Assembly (NCBI GenBank): GCA_020437365.1
Contig: JAGQWM010000015.1
Span: forward strand, 1-53,528
Source of the DNA: Chitinophagaceae bacterium
GTDB taxonomy: Bacteria; Bacteroidota; Bacteroidia; Chitinophagales; Chitinophagaceae
Reading direction: 5' to 3'
Length of the DNA stretch: 53,528 bases
Positions 1 to 8,508 of the stretch are shown here, in pieces. The stretch's first letter is position 1, and each line of letters begins with the position of its first letter. Below the pieces are notes generated by a model. That model searched no databases, was not told the origin of the DNA, and worked only from the letters and a program-made list of their open reading frames with translations. The position numbers and the translations under genes were made by a program.

Positions 1-216
1 ATCCCTATTCCCGTTGGTATCAAATCATTGAATTATTTCCGGGTATTTAACCGTTGGGGCCAATTATTATTTCAAACAAAACAATTGCACGACGGTTGGG
101 ATGGAAAATTCAACGGAGCAGAACAGGCTTCCGGTGTGTATGTGTGGATGATAGAAGCCGTAACGGATAAAGACAAAGTGATTACTAAAAAAGGAACGGT
201 AACATTAATCCGGTAG
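1..216 (+). CDS. C-terminal end of a secreted protein with type B T9SS sorting domain (partial)
   Basis: Open from the left edge; only the last 71 residues are present. The pattern FNRWGQLLFQ, then DGWDGKFNG, then ASGVYVW and a final basic TLIR matches the C-terminal half of the gliding-motility-associated (CHU_C) domain. That domain directs large surface or secreted proteins through the type IX secretion system and is removed or anchored at the outer membrane. The cargo portion lies outside the window, so its function cannot be told. The domain family is confined to Bacteroidota and is one of the clearest taxonomic signs here. Confidence 0.85.
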   Translation: MPIPVGIKSLNYFRVFNRWGQLLFQTKQLHDGWDGKFNGAEQASGVYVWMIEAVTDKDKVITKKGTVTLIR

Positions 217-258
217 ATAGTCATTTTATTCCCCGTTTTATTTTTTACTAAAGGATAA

Positions 259-291
259 TTTGCTATAGCTTTTACCGAACCCTTATTTTTG
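259..291 (+). promoter_or_regulatory. Promoter of purA, Bacteroidota type
   Basis: TTTG at 259-262 is followed after 21 bases by TATTTTTG at 284-291. This fits the -33 TTTG and -7 TAnnTTTG elements of Bacteroidota primary-sigma promoters. The predicted start of transcription lies near 298, leaving a leader of roughly 35 bases. Matched by eye. Confidence 0.6.
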
Positions 292-334
292 CTGCAACGC
301 AAATAATTTTACATAAGCAATCAAAAATAAAATA

Positions 335-1600
335 ATGGTAGATGTAATTCTGGGTTTACAATGGGGCGATGAAGGCAAGGGAAAAATTGTAGATTATTTT
401 GCCAGGAATTACCAGGTTGTTGCCCGGTTTCAGGGCGGGCCCAATGCAGGCCATACTTTATATGTCAATGATAAAAAAGTAGTCTTACACCAAATTCCTT
501 CCGGTATTTTTCACGATGGCATTATCAATGTCATTGGTAATGGTGTAGTGCTGGATCCTGTTACGCTGAAAAAAGAATGTGAAACGGTAGCTTCTTTCGG
601 TGTTGATTTAAAAAAGAACTTATTTATTTCAGAAAGGGCACACCTGATAATACCTACACACCGGGCGTTGGACAAAGCTGCAGAATTAGCCAAAGGCAAA
701 GACAAAATCGGTTCCACACTGAAAGGAATTGGCCCTACCTATATGGATAAAACAGGTAGAAATGGATTGCGGGTGGGTGATTTGTTGCAGGATGATTTTC
801 CAACACTGTACGAACAACTGAAAACCAAACACCGGCATTTATTGGATGGCTATCAGTTTCATGAAGACATTTCCGAATGGGAAAAAGATTTTTTCGAAGC
901 CATTTCCTTTGTCAAAGAATTAAATATTATAAAAGGAGAATATTTTATCAATGATAAAATACAAGAAGGTCAAAAAATTTTGGCCGAAGGTGCTCAAGGT
1001 ACCATGTTAGATATTGATTTTGGTACATTTCCTTTTGTTACTTCTTCCAATACAATTTCGGCCGGAGTTTGCAATGGTTTAGGCATTGCACCGCAAAAAA
1101 TAGGTGAGATTATCGGTATATCAAAAGCGTATTGCACCCGGGTGGGCAGCGGCCCTTTTCCCACAGAGCTGGAAGATGCTACCGGTGAGAAGTTAAGAAA
1201 AATGGGACAAGAGTTTGGCGCCACCACAGGACGCCCAAGAAGATGCGGCTGGATCGACCTCGTTGCTTTAGGTTATGCCTGTATGATTAACGGCGTAACA
1301 AAATTGGTGATTACAAAAGCAGATGTATTGGATAGTTTTTCAACATTATCTCTTTGCACAGCGTATAAAATCGATGGTAATAACACAAAGGAAATGCCAT
1401 TGGATTTGGAAAAGAAAAATCCTGTACCACAATATACAATAATGGAAGGATGGCAGGCAGACGGCAGTAAAGCACAACAGTTAGACAAATTACCTGTTTC
1501 TATGCAGCAGTATATGAAATTTATTGCTGATTATTTACAAAGGCCGGTTACGCATATTTCCAACGGCCCGGGCAGAGAGCAGATAATAGAAGTGAATTAA
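335..1600 (+). CDS. purA: Adenylosuccinate synthetase
   Basis: Cytoplasmic enzyme that joins IMP and aspartate using GTP to give adenylosuccinate, the first committed step from IMP to AMP. The length of 421 residues is normal for the bacterial family. The N-terminal GTP loop WGDEGKGK holds the catalytic Asp12, and GGPNAGHT holds His40; these match Asp13 and His41 of the E. coli enzyme. GSTLKGIGPTYMDKTGR (about 129-145) and TTGRPRRCGW are the IMP and aspartate-loop signatures. The ATG start is preceded by an AT-rich leader and a good promoter. guaA and purS occur elsewhere in the window but are not linked to it. Confidence 0.97.
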   Translation: MVDVILGLQWGDEGKGKIVDYFARNYQVVARFQGGPNAGHTLYVNDKKVVLHQIPSGIFHDGIINVIGNGVVLDPVTLKKECETVASFGVDLKKNLFISERAHLIIPTHRALDKAAELAKGKDKIGSTLKGIGPTYMDKTGRNGLRVGDLLQDDFPTLYEQLKTKHRHLLDGYQFHEDISEWEKDFFEAISFVKELNIIKGEYFINDKIQEGQKILAEGAQGTMLDIDFGTFPFVTSSNTISAGVCNGLGIAPQKIGEIIGISKAYCTRVGSGPFPTELEDATGEKLRKMGQEFGATTGRPRRCGWIDLVALGYACMINGVTKLVITKADVLDSFSTLSLCTAYKIDGNNTKEMPLDLEKKNPVPQYTIMEGWQADGSKAQQLDKLPVSMQQYMKFIADYLQRPVTHISNGPGREQIIEVN

Positions 1601-1686
1601 TTTTCCTGTAGCAGAAAAAAATTCGAAAAAAATTTGGCGATTTCAAAACTTCGCTGAAAATTTACAGTATAAATCCTGAAAGATCA

Positions 1687-2028
1687 ATGACAAAGAAACC
1701 TAACAAAGGAAGCAAGCCTTCCGGCAATGCGAAGCCTTCGCCCAAAAAGGACGCTGAAAAAAAACCTTCTTCAAAGCCCTCCAAAAAAGATGAAGAGGAT
1801 GATGATGATGATGATGATTACTATAATGAAGAAGAAGAAAAAGATGAATGGGAAGAAACGGAAGAAGAGGAATGGGATCCTGACTTCGACGAGTTTGATG
1901 TGCCTCGTTCAAAAAATAAAAAAGGTGGTAAGAATAAATTCGACGACGATGATGATTTCGATTTGGACGAAGATTTTGACGACTTGCTCAAAGATGATTT
2001 TGACGAAGAGGAAGACGACGATTTTTAA
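1687..2028 (+). CDS. Highly charged low-complexity protein, Lys-rich head and Asp/Glu-rich tail
   Basis: 113 residues with no recognisable fold and no signal peptide. Residues 1-35 are Lys, Ser and Pro rich and strongly basic. Residues 36 onward are dominated by Asp and Glu, broken by a WEETEEEEWDPDFDEFDVP segment and a short basic patch (RSKNKKGGKNK), and the protein ends in DDDF. It is very probably disordered. Seven consecutive GAT codons (1798-1818) form an in-frame trinucleotide repeat whose length could vary without frameshift. It sits 86 bases after purA and 24 bases before the proposed pabB start, so co-transcription is possible. The bipolar charge would suit binding nucleic acid or basic proteins, but no function is claimed. 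Confidence 0.7.
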   Translation: MTKKPNKGSKPSGNAKPSPKKDAEKKPSSKPSKKDEEDDDDDDDYYNEEEEKDEWEETEEEEWDPDFDEFDVPRSKNKKGGKNKFDDDDDFDLDEDFDDLLKDDFDEEEDDDF

Positions 2029-2052
2029 ACGGACAGCAATGTTCCCATAAAT

Positions 2053-3345
2053 TTGAATACAACAACCATTACTAACTGCCTTTTTTCTATTGGTGATTTT
2101 AAGCAGATGAAAATCAAGGTGCTGAACTGGGCTAAACAGTTCAGCACTTTTTGTATGTTGGACAATCATCTTTATGCAATAGAACCACATACCGAAGAAT
2201 GTATTATTGGTGCCGGTATTCGAAGAGAACTTCGCCTGCAAGCCGGGCATGCATTACCTGCTTTGCAATCATTTATCCGAGAGGAAAAATCATGGCTGTT
2301 TGGACATCTTGGCTATGATTTGAAAAATGAAATTGAAAATTTAACCTCCTCAGGAAAAGATAACCTGCTGTTTCCGGATGTATATTTTTTTGAACCGGAA
2401 GTCATTATTCAACTCACAAAAAAAACAATTCATATCACTGCGGCGCAACCGGAAAAAGTGTATGAAGATTTGTGCAAAATGGATTTGTCCAGTGAAGAAA
2501 AAAACCGCCGGAATAAACTGCAAGTGCAAAGCCGGTTGACAAAAGAAGAATATGTAAAAACTATTGAAGCTTTACAAAAACATATTGTTCGTGGCGATTG
2601 TTATGAAATTAATTTCTGCAATGAGTTTTTTGCAACGGATGCTTTGATAGATCCACTTTCGGTGTATCAGCAATTAACTGCCTATTCGCCCAACCCGTTT
2701 GCAGCTATTTATCGTTTGGAAAATAAATGGCTGCTCTGTGCCAGCCCCGAAAGATACCTGGGCAAAAAAGGGAAAACAATTTTTTCGCAACCCATCAAAG
2801 GGACGTCAAAAAGAATGTCTTCCAATATAAATGCAGACGAGGAAAATAAACGGGCATTGAGAGAAAGCCGAAAAGAACAAGCTGAAAATGTGATGGTGGT
2901 AGATTTGGTTCGAAATGATTTATCTAAAATATGCGAAGAAGGAAGTGTTAAAGTGGATGAGCTTTTTGGTATTTATTCATTCCCGCAGGTGCATCAAATG
3001 ATTTCTACCATCAGTGGAACGCTACAAGAAAAAATGGATTTTGCATCCATCATCCGGGCAACATTTCCCATGGGCTCCATGACCGGTGCACCCAAAAAAA
3101 GAGTCATGGAATTGATTGAACAATATGAAATAACCAAGCGGGGTATTTTTTCGGGTTCGGTAGGTTACCTGACACCGGAAGGCGATTTTGACTTGAATGT
3201 TGTCATCCGTAGTATTTTATACAATGCGGATAAAAATTATCTTTCCTTTCCGGCCGGTTCGGGTATTACATTTTACAGCCAACCCGAAAAAGAATGGGAA
3301 GAATGCCTTATGAAAGCCGAGGCCATGAAAAAAGTACTGGAATAG
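2053..3345 (+). CDS. pabB: Aminodeoxychorismate synthase component I (chorismate-binding enzyme)
   Basis: Converts chorismate with ammonia to 4-amino-4-deoxychorismate for folate synthesis; the glutaminase partner is not in the window. The chorismate-binding domain fills the C-terminal two thirds. PIKGT holds Lys249, the lysine typical of PabB (anthranilate synthases usually have Ala there). Also present are DLVRNDLSK, GSMTGAPKKRVMELI and the glycine-rich end FPAGSGITF. The start is a TTG at 2053: the residues before the internal ATG at 2107 resemble the family's N-terminal Phe/Lys/Trp pattern, so the longer form is preferred; starting at 2107 would give 412 residues. It converges with the lytic transglycosylase gene, 11 bases away. 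Assignment as PabB rather than TrpE or isochorismate synthase rests on the Lys and overall sequence. Confidence 0.88.
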   Translation: MNTTTITNCLFSIGDFKQMKIKVLNWAKQFSTFCMLDNHLYAIEPHTEECIIGAGIRRELRLQAGHALPALQSFIREEKSWLFGHLGYDLKNEIENLTSSGKDNLLFPDVYFFEPEVIIQLTKKTIHITAAQPEKVYEDLCKMDLSSEEKNRRNKLQVQSRLTKEEYVKTIEALQKHIVRGDCYEINFCNEFFATDALIDPLSVYQQLTAYSPNPFAAIYRLENKWLLCASPERYLGKKGKTIFSQPIKGTSKRMSSNINADEENKRALRESRKEQAENVMVVDLVRNDLSKICEEGSVKVDELFGIYSFPQVHQMISTISGTLQEKMDFASIIRATFPMGSMTGAPKKRVMELIEQYEITKRGIFSGSVGYLTPEGDFDLNVVIRSILYNADKNYLSFPAGSGITFYSQPEKEWEECLMKAEAMKKVLE

Positions 3346-3356
3346 TTTACCCTTGC

Positions 3357-4421
3357 TTATTTCGAACTGCTGTTGGATGATTGCAATAAATAGTTGATAC
3401 TTTCATCCAGAATATGGTACCGCTTGGCCACAAAAATATTCATCGCTTTCTTGGGCAAACGGAGTTCGTACACACCATTCAATGCAATTTCATTGTCGAA
3501 ATTCGGATTATACCGACTGAAATCTTTGGCATCCATTTCTATATATTTCAATATGATGGTAGAATTGAAACGGCCCTTAATTTTATAAGCAGTGGAAGCA
3601 TTCATTTCTTCATCACTTAATTGTGCAGCATTTTCTTCCAACAGTTTTTTCAGTTCTTTTTTAGTTACGGTCGTAATGCCGCCTTCACCTTCAAAAATAT
3701 AATGTGCGCCAATGAATTTTTTGACATGATTCATGGTTTCGTTGGGCAAGTAATTTTGGATAACCCAAAAATCCTTGCTGCCACCACTTTTTCTGATAGC
3801 CCTGTCCACATTGCCGGGGCCGCTGTTGTAGGCGGCAATAACCAACAACCAGTCATGGTACTTGGCGTAAAAATCGGTCAGCAGGCGAGCAGCCGCTTCT
3901 GTACTTTTTGCATAATCAAGGCGTTCATCTTTTTTGCCGGAAATCTTTAATCCATATTCCCGGGCGGCAGCCGGCATAAAAGCCCAAGGGCCTACCGCAC
4001 CTGACCATGATTTCTTATTATACTTTAATCCCGATTCTATAACTGCCAGGTATTTTAATTCGACGGGTAAACCGTGTTTGGCCAAAATTTTATCCATTAA
4101 ATCGAAATAAGGCTCTGCCCAATCTTTCATGGCCAGGAATCCTTTTTCATTTTTGGCAATATAGTTCTGTACAAAACTAATGGCCTGCGGATTTAATTTA
4201 GCCCCACTGACACCATCACCCATAACAGCTGCCGTGTAGAGATTTTTAAAATCTTTACTGGAATCTGTTACCTGGTCTTTTTGTAAAGTGTCGTTCGTAA
4301 CCGTCGTATCATTAACAACAGTTTCGTTTTTATTTGTTTGCTCAATACCGGCAGCTCTGGCCACCTGTACCAGCAAAAATCCGGTAACCCCTAAAATCGT
4401 TATTTGCTTTAATTTTCTCAA
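3357..4421 (-). CDS. Membrane-bound lytic murein transglycosylase, MltD/SLT type
   Basis: Periplasmic enzyme cleaving the glycan strands of peptidoglycan with formation of 1,6-anhydro ends. Residues 1-23 form a signal peptide ending in ARA. A Thr/Asp/Lys-rich linker follows to about residue 55. The SLT domain covers about 105-245, with catalytic Glu129 in VIESGLK, then GAVGPWAFMP and AAYNSGPGNV. The C-terminal 90 residues contain a LysM-like segment (YKIKGRF onward) but no clear second repeat. There is no in-frame ATG near the signal peptide, so TTG at 4421 is taken as start. It lies 20 bases downstream of gatA on the same strand and may share its transcript. Confidence 0.88.
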   Translation of the reverse strand: MRKLKQITILGVTGFLLVQVARAAGIEQTNKNETVVNDTTVTNDTLQKDQVTDSSKDFKNLYTAAVMGDGVSGAKLNPQAISFVQNYIAKNEKGFLAMKDWAEPYFDLMDKILAKHGLPVELKYLAVIESGLKYNKKSWSGAVGPWAFMPAAAREYGLKISGKKDERLDYAKSTEAAARLLTDFYAKYHDWLLVIAAYNSGPGNVDRAIRKSGGSKDFWVIQNYLPNETMNHVKKFIGAHYIFEGEGGITTVTKKELKKLLEENAAQLSDEEMNASTAYKIKGRFNSTIILKYIEMDAKDFSRYNPNFDNEIALNGVYELRLPKKAMNIFVAKRYHILDESINYLLQSSNSSSK

Positions 4422-4441
4422 ACCTATTGAATATTAACGTT

Positions 4442-5881
4442 TTACAATTGTTCTGCTAATAGCTTTTTCGAAATTTCGAGCAAAGGTACTTCATTAAATT
4501 TATCTGACATAACCTGCAAGCCAAATGGCAGTTGATTGCTATGTTTGAAAATAGGGAGAGAAATGGCCGGAATACCGGTCAGATTGGCCAGAACTGTATA
4601 AATATCAGCGAGATACATCGCTATCGGGTCTTTCATCTTTTCACCTGCCTTAAATGCAGTAACCGGCGATGTTGGCAGCAAAATAAAGTCAAACTCATTG
4701 AAAATCAACCGAATATTATCTTTTAACAATTTTCTAACCTTTTGGGCCTTTGTGTAATAGGCATCATAATAGCCGGCACTGAGTACAAAACTGCCCAACA
4801 TTATCCTTCTTTTCACCTCTTTGCCAAAACCTTCTGAACGGCTATTTATATACAAATCGCTTAAGTCATTTTCGGGTATTGGTGACCGATAGCCATACCG
4901 GACACCATCGTATCGGGCCAGGTTAGAAGAAGCTTCGGCTGTCGTTAAAACATAATACGCCGGCACTACATAATCGAGTAAATCAAATGAAACGGCCTGC
5001 ACCTCATGTCCTTCTGCTTTTAATTGTTGGCATTTATTTTTTATGGCGGAAGCAATTTCCGGGTCCAGTCCCGGATGCGATAGGGCTTCTTCAAAATAGG
5101 CAAAGCGGAATTTTTGGGTAGATGATTTTGCCGGTGTAAAAGCAGGCAGTGGTTTTTGCGAAGCAGTGCTATCATATTTATCGGCGCCGGCCATGACTTC
5201 GAGTAAAAGAGCAATATCTGCAATGTCAGTTCCTAAAATTCCAATTTGGTCAAATGAAGAAGCATAGGCAATTAAGCCATACCTGGAAATTCGGCCATAA
5301 CTTGGTTTGAAACCGATGACGCCACAGAAGTCGGCGGGTTGCCGGACAGAACCACCTGTATCGCTGCCGAGTGCCAACATACAACAACCGGTTTGTATGG
5401 CCACAGCAGAACCGCCGGAAGAACCACCGGATACCCGGCTTTCATCTGCCGCATGCTTCACCCTGCCATAAACAGAATTTTCATTGGTGGAGCCCATTCC
5501 GAATTCATCACAATTCAATGAGCCGATAATGATGGCTTCTTCTTCTATCAACCGCTCGACGGCAGTAGCTGAATAAATGGCTGAAAAATTTTGCAGGATT
5601 TTTGACGCCGCTGTCAATGAATGATGTTGATAGCTGATGACATCTTTAATTCCAATAAATACACCGTGTAGTTTGCCCATTGGCCGGCCGGCTTTTCGTT
5701 GCGCATCCAATTGCTGGGCTTGTTGTTTTACTTCTTCTGTAAAAACAGTTACAAAAGCATTTAAATGTTGATGGGCAGCAATTTGTTGCAGGTAGTGTTC
5801 TGCTGCCTGCTTACAGGAGGTTACACCATTTTTTAATTGGGCATGATACTGCTCAATTGAATTGTATTCAAACAAAGACAA
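4442..5881 (-). CDS. gatA: Glu-tRNA(Gln)/Asp-tRNA(Asn) amidotransferase subunit A
   Basis: Amidase subunit of GatCAB, which converts mischarged Glu-tRNA(Gln) (and often Asp-tRNA(Asn)) to the correct aminoacyl-tRNA by releasing ammonia from glutamine. The 479 residues are full length. The Ser-cisSer-Lys triad falls at Lys79, Ser154 and Ser178, the same numbering as S. aureus GatA, within GIKD, SGGSSGGSA and DTGGSVR. The start appears to be TTG at 5881, giving MSLFEYNSIEQY, which aligns with usual GatA N-termini; no upstream ATG is available. gatC is about 13 kb away and gatB is absent from the window, so the three subunits are not one operon here. Confidence 0.96.
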   Translation of the reverse strand: MSLFEYNSIEQYHAQLKNGVTSCKQAAEHYLQQIAAHQHLNAFVTVFTEEVKQQAQQLDAQRKAGRPMGKLHGVFIGIKDVISYQHHSLTAASKILQNFSAIYSATAVERLIEEEAIIIGSLNCDEFGMGSTNENSVYGRVKHAADESRVSGGSSGGSAVAIQTGCCMLALGSDTGGSVRQPADFCGVIGFKPSYGRISRYGLIAYASSFDQIGILGTDIADIALLLEVMAGADKYDSTASQKPLPAFTPAKSSTQKFRFAYFEEALSHPGLDPEIASAIKNKCQQLKAEGHEVQAVSFDLLDYVVPAYYVLTTAEASSNLARYDGVRYGYRSPIPENDLSDLYINSRSEGFGKEVKRRIMLGSFVLSAGYYDAYYTKAQKVRKLLKDNIRLIFNEFDFILLPTSPVTAFKAGEKMKDPIAMYLADIYTVLANLTGIPAISLPIFKHSNQLPFGLQVMSDKFNEVPLLEISKKLLAEQL

Positions 5882-5913
5882 TGACTTTTAATTCGGCGAA
5901 AATCAAAAATGTG

Positions 5914-6126
5914 TTAGTCCTCTTTTACAGCGTTTTTGATGTCTCTCGAGTTGTCTTCAATTTCTTTTTTCACATTCGATTTAGCATCGTTAAATTCACG
6001 AACGCCTTTTCCTAATCCACGCATCAACTCGGGAATTTTTTTACCACCAAATAAAAGAAGTACAATCACAAGAATAATGACTATCTCGTTCGTACCTAAT
6101 ACGCCAAGTATTGTAGGTTCTATCAT
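5914..6126 (-). CDS. tatA: Sec-independent protein translocase subunit TatA
   Basis: Pore-forming subunit of the twin-arginine pathway, which exports folded proteins across the inner membrane. 70 residues from the ATG at 6126. A short periplasmic N-terminus and one transmembrane helix (about 14-28, rich in Ile, Leu and Val) are followed by the [16 protein letters not shown] hinge and amphipathic helix, then a charged tail. The FGxxKxPE signature is diagnostic for TatA/E. It is 32 bases upstream of gatA on the same strand and could be co-transcribed with it. No tatC is in the window. Confidence 0.93.
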   Translation of the reverse strand: MIEPTILGVLGTNEIVIILVIVLLLFGGKKIPELMRGLGKGVREFNDAKSNVKKEIEDNSRDIKNAVKED

Positions 6127-6145
6127 GATCAAAAATATTAGGGGA

Positions 6146-6179
6146 CAAAGATATGAAGTATAGAAAGATTAAGGCCAAT
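6146..6179 (-). promoter_or_regulatory. Putative promoter of tatA
   Basis: On the minus strand TATCTTTG (6146-6153) matches TAnnTTTG, with ATTG (6176-6179) 22 bases further upstream as a weak -33 element. It lies 19 bases ahead of the tatA ATG. Confidence 0.4.
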
Positions 6180-6187
6180 TCATAAAA

Positions 6188-6216
6188 AAAAGCTTTCCGG
6201 GAGTGGAAAGCTTTTT
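6188..6216 (-). terminator. Intrinsic terminator after rplS
   Basis: An 11-bp perfect stem (6188-6198 with 6205-6215) and a 6-base loop. On the minus strand it is followed by a run of T, as expected for transcripts leaving rplS. The plus strand also has a short T run, so it may work both ways. Confidence 0.8.
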
Positions 6217-6233
6217 CATATATAGAAAGATTT

Positions 6234-6599
6234 TTATTTTGTTGTATCCGTCGTCATTCTTTTTTCACGAATCCTGGCGTTTTTACCACTACGGTTACGC
6301 TGGTAGAATAACCTGGCTCTGCGCACATTACCCACTTTATTGACAACGATAGAATCTACATTGGGAGAGAAAAAAGGAAAAACTCTTTCTACACCGATTC
6401 CGTCAGAAATTTTACGTACAGTAAAACTGGCAGTTGCACCAGTACCTTGTTTTTTAATGACATCACCTTTGAACTGCTGAATTCTTTCTTTGTTTCCTTC
6501 TACAATTTTATAATTCACGGTAATATTATCACCGGCTTTGAAAGAAGGAAAATCTTTTTTGGCGGTCACCTGGTCGTGTATGTATGTTAACGCATCCAT
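6234..6599 (-). CDS. rplS: 50S ribosomal protein L19
   Basis: Ribosomal protein at the 30S-50S interface. 121 residues from the ATG at 6599. The signatures [37 protein letters not shown] and [13 protein letters not shown] are typical of the family. The frame can be extended to a TTG at 6623, but L19 proteins begin at or near the MDAL sequence, and a promoter-like box overlaps that TTG. It is followed by a strong terminator, so it is probably monocistronic. Confidence 0.97.
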   Translation of the reverse strand: MDALTYIHDQVTAKKDFPSFKAGDNITVNYKIVEGNKERIQQFKGDVIKKQGTGATASFTVRKISDGIGVERVFPFFSPNVDSIVVNKVGNVRRARLFYQRNRSGKNARIREKRMTTDTTK

Positions 6600-6620
6600 A
6601 TTGCTGATTTTTAAGGAGGG

Positions 6621-6628
6621 CAAAGGTA
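6621..6628 (-). promoter_or_regulatory. -7 promoter element of rplS
   Basis: TACCTTTG on the minus strand matches TAnnTTTG, 21 bases ahead of the rplS ATG. No clean TTTG is seen at the expected -33 distance. Confidence 0.4.
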
Positions 6629-6731
6629 AGGGATTTTTTTACAATTTTCAGAGAAATAGCAACGGTTTTATTCTGCTTTTCTGAAAAATTTGACTTCACT
6701 ATCCTTAGCATCCAATAATTGCCATTTTTAT

Positions 6732-8297
6732 TTACCGGGCCACATTCACGGCTCTTTTTTCCCGGATAACGGTCACTTTTATTTGTCCTGGAAAGGTCAT
6801 TTCTGTTTGAATTTTCTGTGCTATTTCAAACGAAAGGGTATCGGACTGGTTGTCTGTAATTTTATCGGCTTCTACGATGACCCTCAGTTCACGGCCGGCT
6901 TGTACGGCATAGGCTTTTTCGACACCGTCGTAGGACATGGCCAGGTTTTCGAGGTCTTTAATGCGTTGTAGGTATTGTTGCATAATTTCCCTGCGGGCAC
7001 CGGGCCGGGCACCACTAATGGCATCGCAGGCTTGTACAATCGGTGCAATGGTATATTCCATTGGCATTTCTTCATGGTGTGCACCAATGGCATTGACTAC
7101 AGCAGGTTGTTCTCCATATCTCTCGGCCAGCTTGGCTCCAAGCAATGCATGGCTCAATTCGCTTTCTTCATCCGGAACTTTACCTATATCATGCAAAAGA
7201 CCTGCTCTTTTGGCCAGTTTAGCATTCAATTTCAATTCGGACGCCATAGTAGCACAAAGATTGGCTGTTTCGCGGCTGTGCATCAGCAAATTTTGCCCAT
7301 AAGAAGAACGGAATCGCATACGGCCAACCATTCTGATTAATTCTTTATGCATACCGTGAATGCTTAATTCCATAACGGTTCTTTCACCAATTTCACGCAC
7401 CTGGTCTTCTATTTGTTTTTTGGTTTTTTCTACCACTTCCTCAATCCGCGAAGGATGAATGCGGCCATCGGCCACCAGTCTTTGCAAACTCAGGCGGGCC
7501 ACCTCGCGGCGCAACGGATCGAAGGAGGAAAGTAAAATGGCTTCCGGTGTATCATCTACAATCAGGTCAACACCGGTAGCGGCTTCTATTGCCCTGATAT
7601 TTCTTCCTTCACGGCCAATAATCTGACCTTTTATTTCGTCACTTTCCAGGTTAAAAACAGTAATAGTATTTTCAATGGCTTGTTCGGCAGCCGTTCGTTG
7701 AATCGTTTGAATAATGATTTTACGGGCTTCTTTCGAAGATTTTAATTTGGCTTCTTCTATAATCTCCTGTTGAATTTGGGCCGCTTGTGAATGGGCTTCA
7801 TTCTTCAGCGTTTCCAATAATTGAGTTTTAGCTTCTTCCGCCGTCAGATTAGCAATTTTTTCTAATCTGCGGATATGTTCTTCCTGGTGTTTTTCCAGTT
7901 CGTTTCTTTTGATATTGACCAGTTCTATCTGGTGATTGAGGTTATCTTTTATAGCCTCATTTTCTTTTAGTTTCTTATCGAGGTGCTCTTCTTTTTGTTT
8001 GATATTCTGTTCCCGCTGGTTGATACGGTTTTCGGTATCGCTTATTTTTTTATTTTTTTCAAAAACAGCTTTATCATGCGCCGATTTTAATTTGACAAAC
8101 CTTTCTTTGGCCTCCAGTTCTTTTTCTTTGCGGATGGTTTCGGCCCTGAGTTGAGCTTCATGAATGATGGTCTGAGATTGGGCTTCGGCTTCGGCCAGTT
8201 TCTTTTTTGAATTTTTTGAAAAAATGATCTTACCCACTATGAGCCCCAATATGAGGGCTATAGCACCTATGATGATGTATAATATATTTGGATCCAT
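6732..8297 (-). CDS. rny: Ribonuclease Y
   Basis: Membrane-anchored endoribonuclease that starts mRNA decay. The 521 residues show the standard order: N-terminal transmembrane helix (about 3-25, ending in the cluster FSKNSKKK), a long Glu/Lys/Gln-rich coiled coil (about 30-200), a KH RNA-binding domain ([17 protein letters not shown], about 225-245) and an HD domain with LLHDIGK near residue 367 followed by GAHHEE. ATG start at 8297. In this phylum rny often sits near zapA; here a plus-strand thioredoxin-like gene lies between them. Confidence 0.96.
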   Translation of the reverse strand: MDPNILYIIIGAIALILGLIVGKIIFSKNSKKKLAEAEAQSQTIIHEAQLRAETIRKEKELEAKERFVKLKSAHDKAVFEKNKKISDTENRINQREQNIKQKEEHLDKKLKENEAIKDNLNHQIELVNIKRNELEKHQEEHIRRLEKIANLTAEEAKTQLLETLKNEAHSQAAQIQQEIIEEAKLKSSKEARKIIIQTIQRTAAEQAIENTITVFNLESDEIKGQIIGREGRNIRAIEAATGVDLIVDDTPEAILLSSFDPLRREVARLSLQRLVADGRIHPSRIEEVVEKTKKQIEDQVREIGERTVMELSIHGMHKELIRMVGRMRFRSSYGQNLLMHSRETANLCATMASELKLNAKLAKRAGLLHDIGKVPDEESELSHALLGAKLAERYGEQPAVVNAIGAHHEEMPMEYTIAPIVQACDAISGARPGARREIMQQYLQRIKDLENLAMSYDGVEKAYAVQAGRELRVIVEADKITDNQSDTLSFEIAQKIQTEMTFPGQIKVTVIREKRAVNVAR

Positions 8298-8454
8298 GAA
8301 TGTATTTGTTTAGTAGTTGCACAATTCGTTGTGTATATTAATAAATGTCCCGACGATATGTCAGGATTGTTAGCGAAGATACAAAGCAGGGTTGAAGTTT
8401 GAAAATTGAAATTCAGCTTTTAGAAAATGCGCCTTGTATGATTTTAGGAGATTC

Positions 8455-8488
8455 TTTGGGCATAGAAGGGTAGAAATAAAGTATATTG
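8455..8488 (+). promoter_or_regulatory. Possible promoter of the TlpA-like gene
   Basis: TTTG at 8455-8458, then 23 bases, then TATATTG at 8482-8488. The -7 element is one T short of the consensus and the spacing is slightly long, so this is tentative. Confidence 0.3.
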
Positions 8489-8508
8489 CAAGCCTTAAAA
8501 ATGTAATT

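Noticed and set aside
1798..1818. GAT repeat as a possible CRISPR-like or regulatory repeat
   Set aside because: Units are 3 bases, in frame and coding for Asp; no spacers exist.
1727..2050. Overlapping frame with a run of Met codons beside the charged protein
   Set aside because: It is the shifted reading of the GAT/GAA repeat; the acidic frame has a sensible start and composition.
6600..6623. Longer rplS start at TTG 6623
   Set aside because: L19 proteins begin at the MDAL sequence and the TTG overlaps a TACCTTTG promoter box.
6937..7340. Plus-strand frames over 120 codons opposite rny
   Set aside because: They are antisense shadows of the HD domain of RNase Y, with no start context or family resemblance.
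8434..8508. Longer N-terminus of the TlpA-like protein
   Set aside because: The ATG at 8509 gives a perfect signal peptide; the upstream part is unlike any signal sequence.
8298..8508. 6S RNA near zapA/rny
   Set aside because: A 6S-type long bulged hairpin could not be drawn from this interval by eye.
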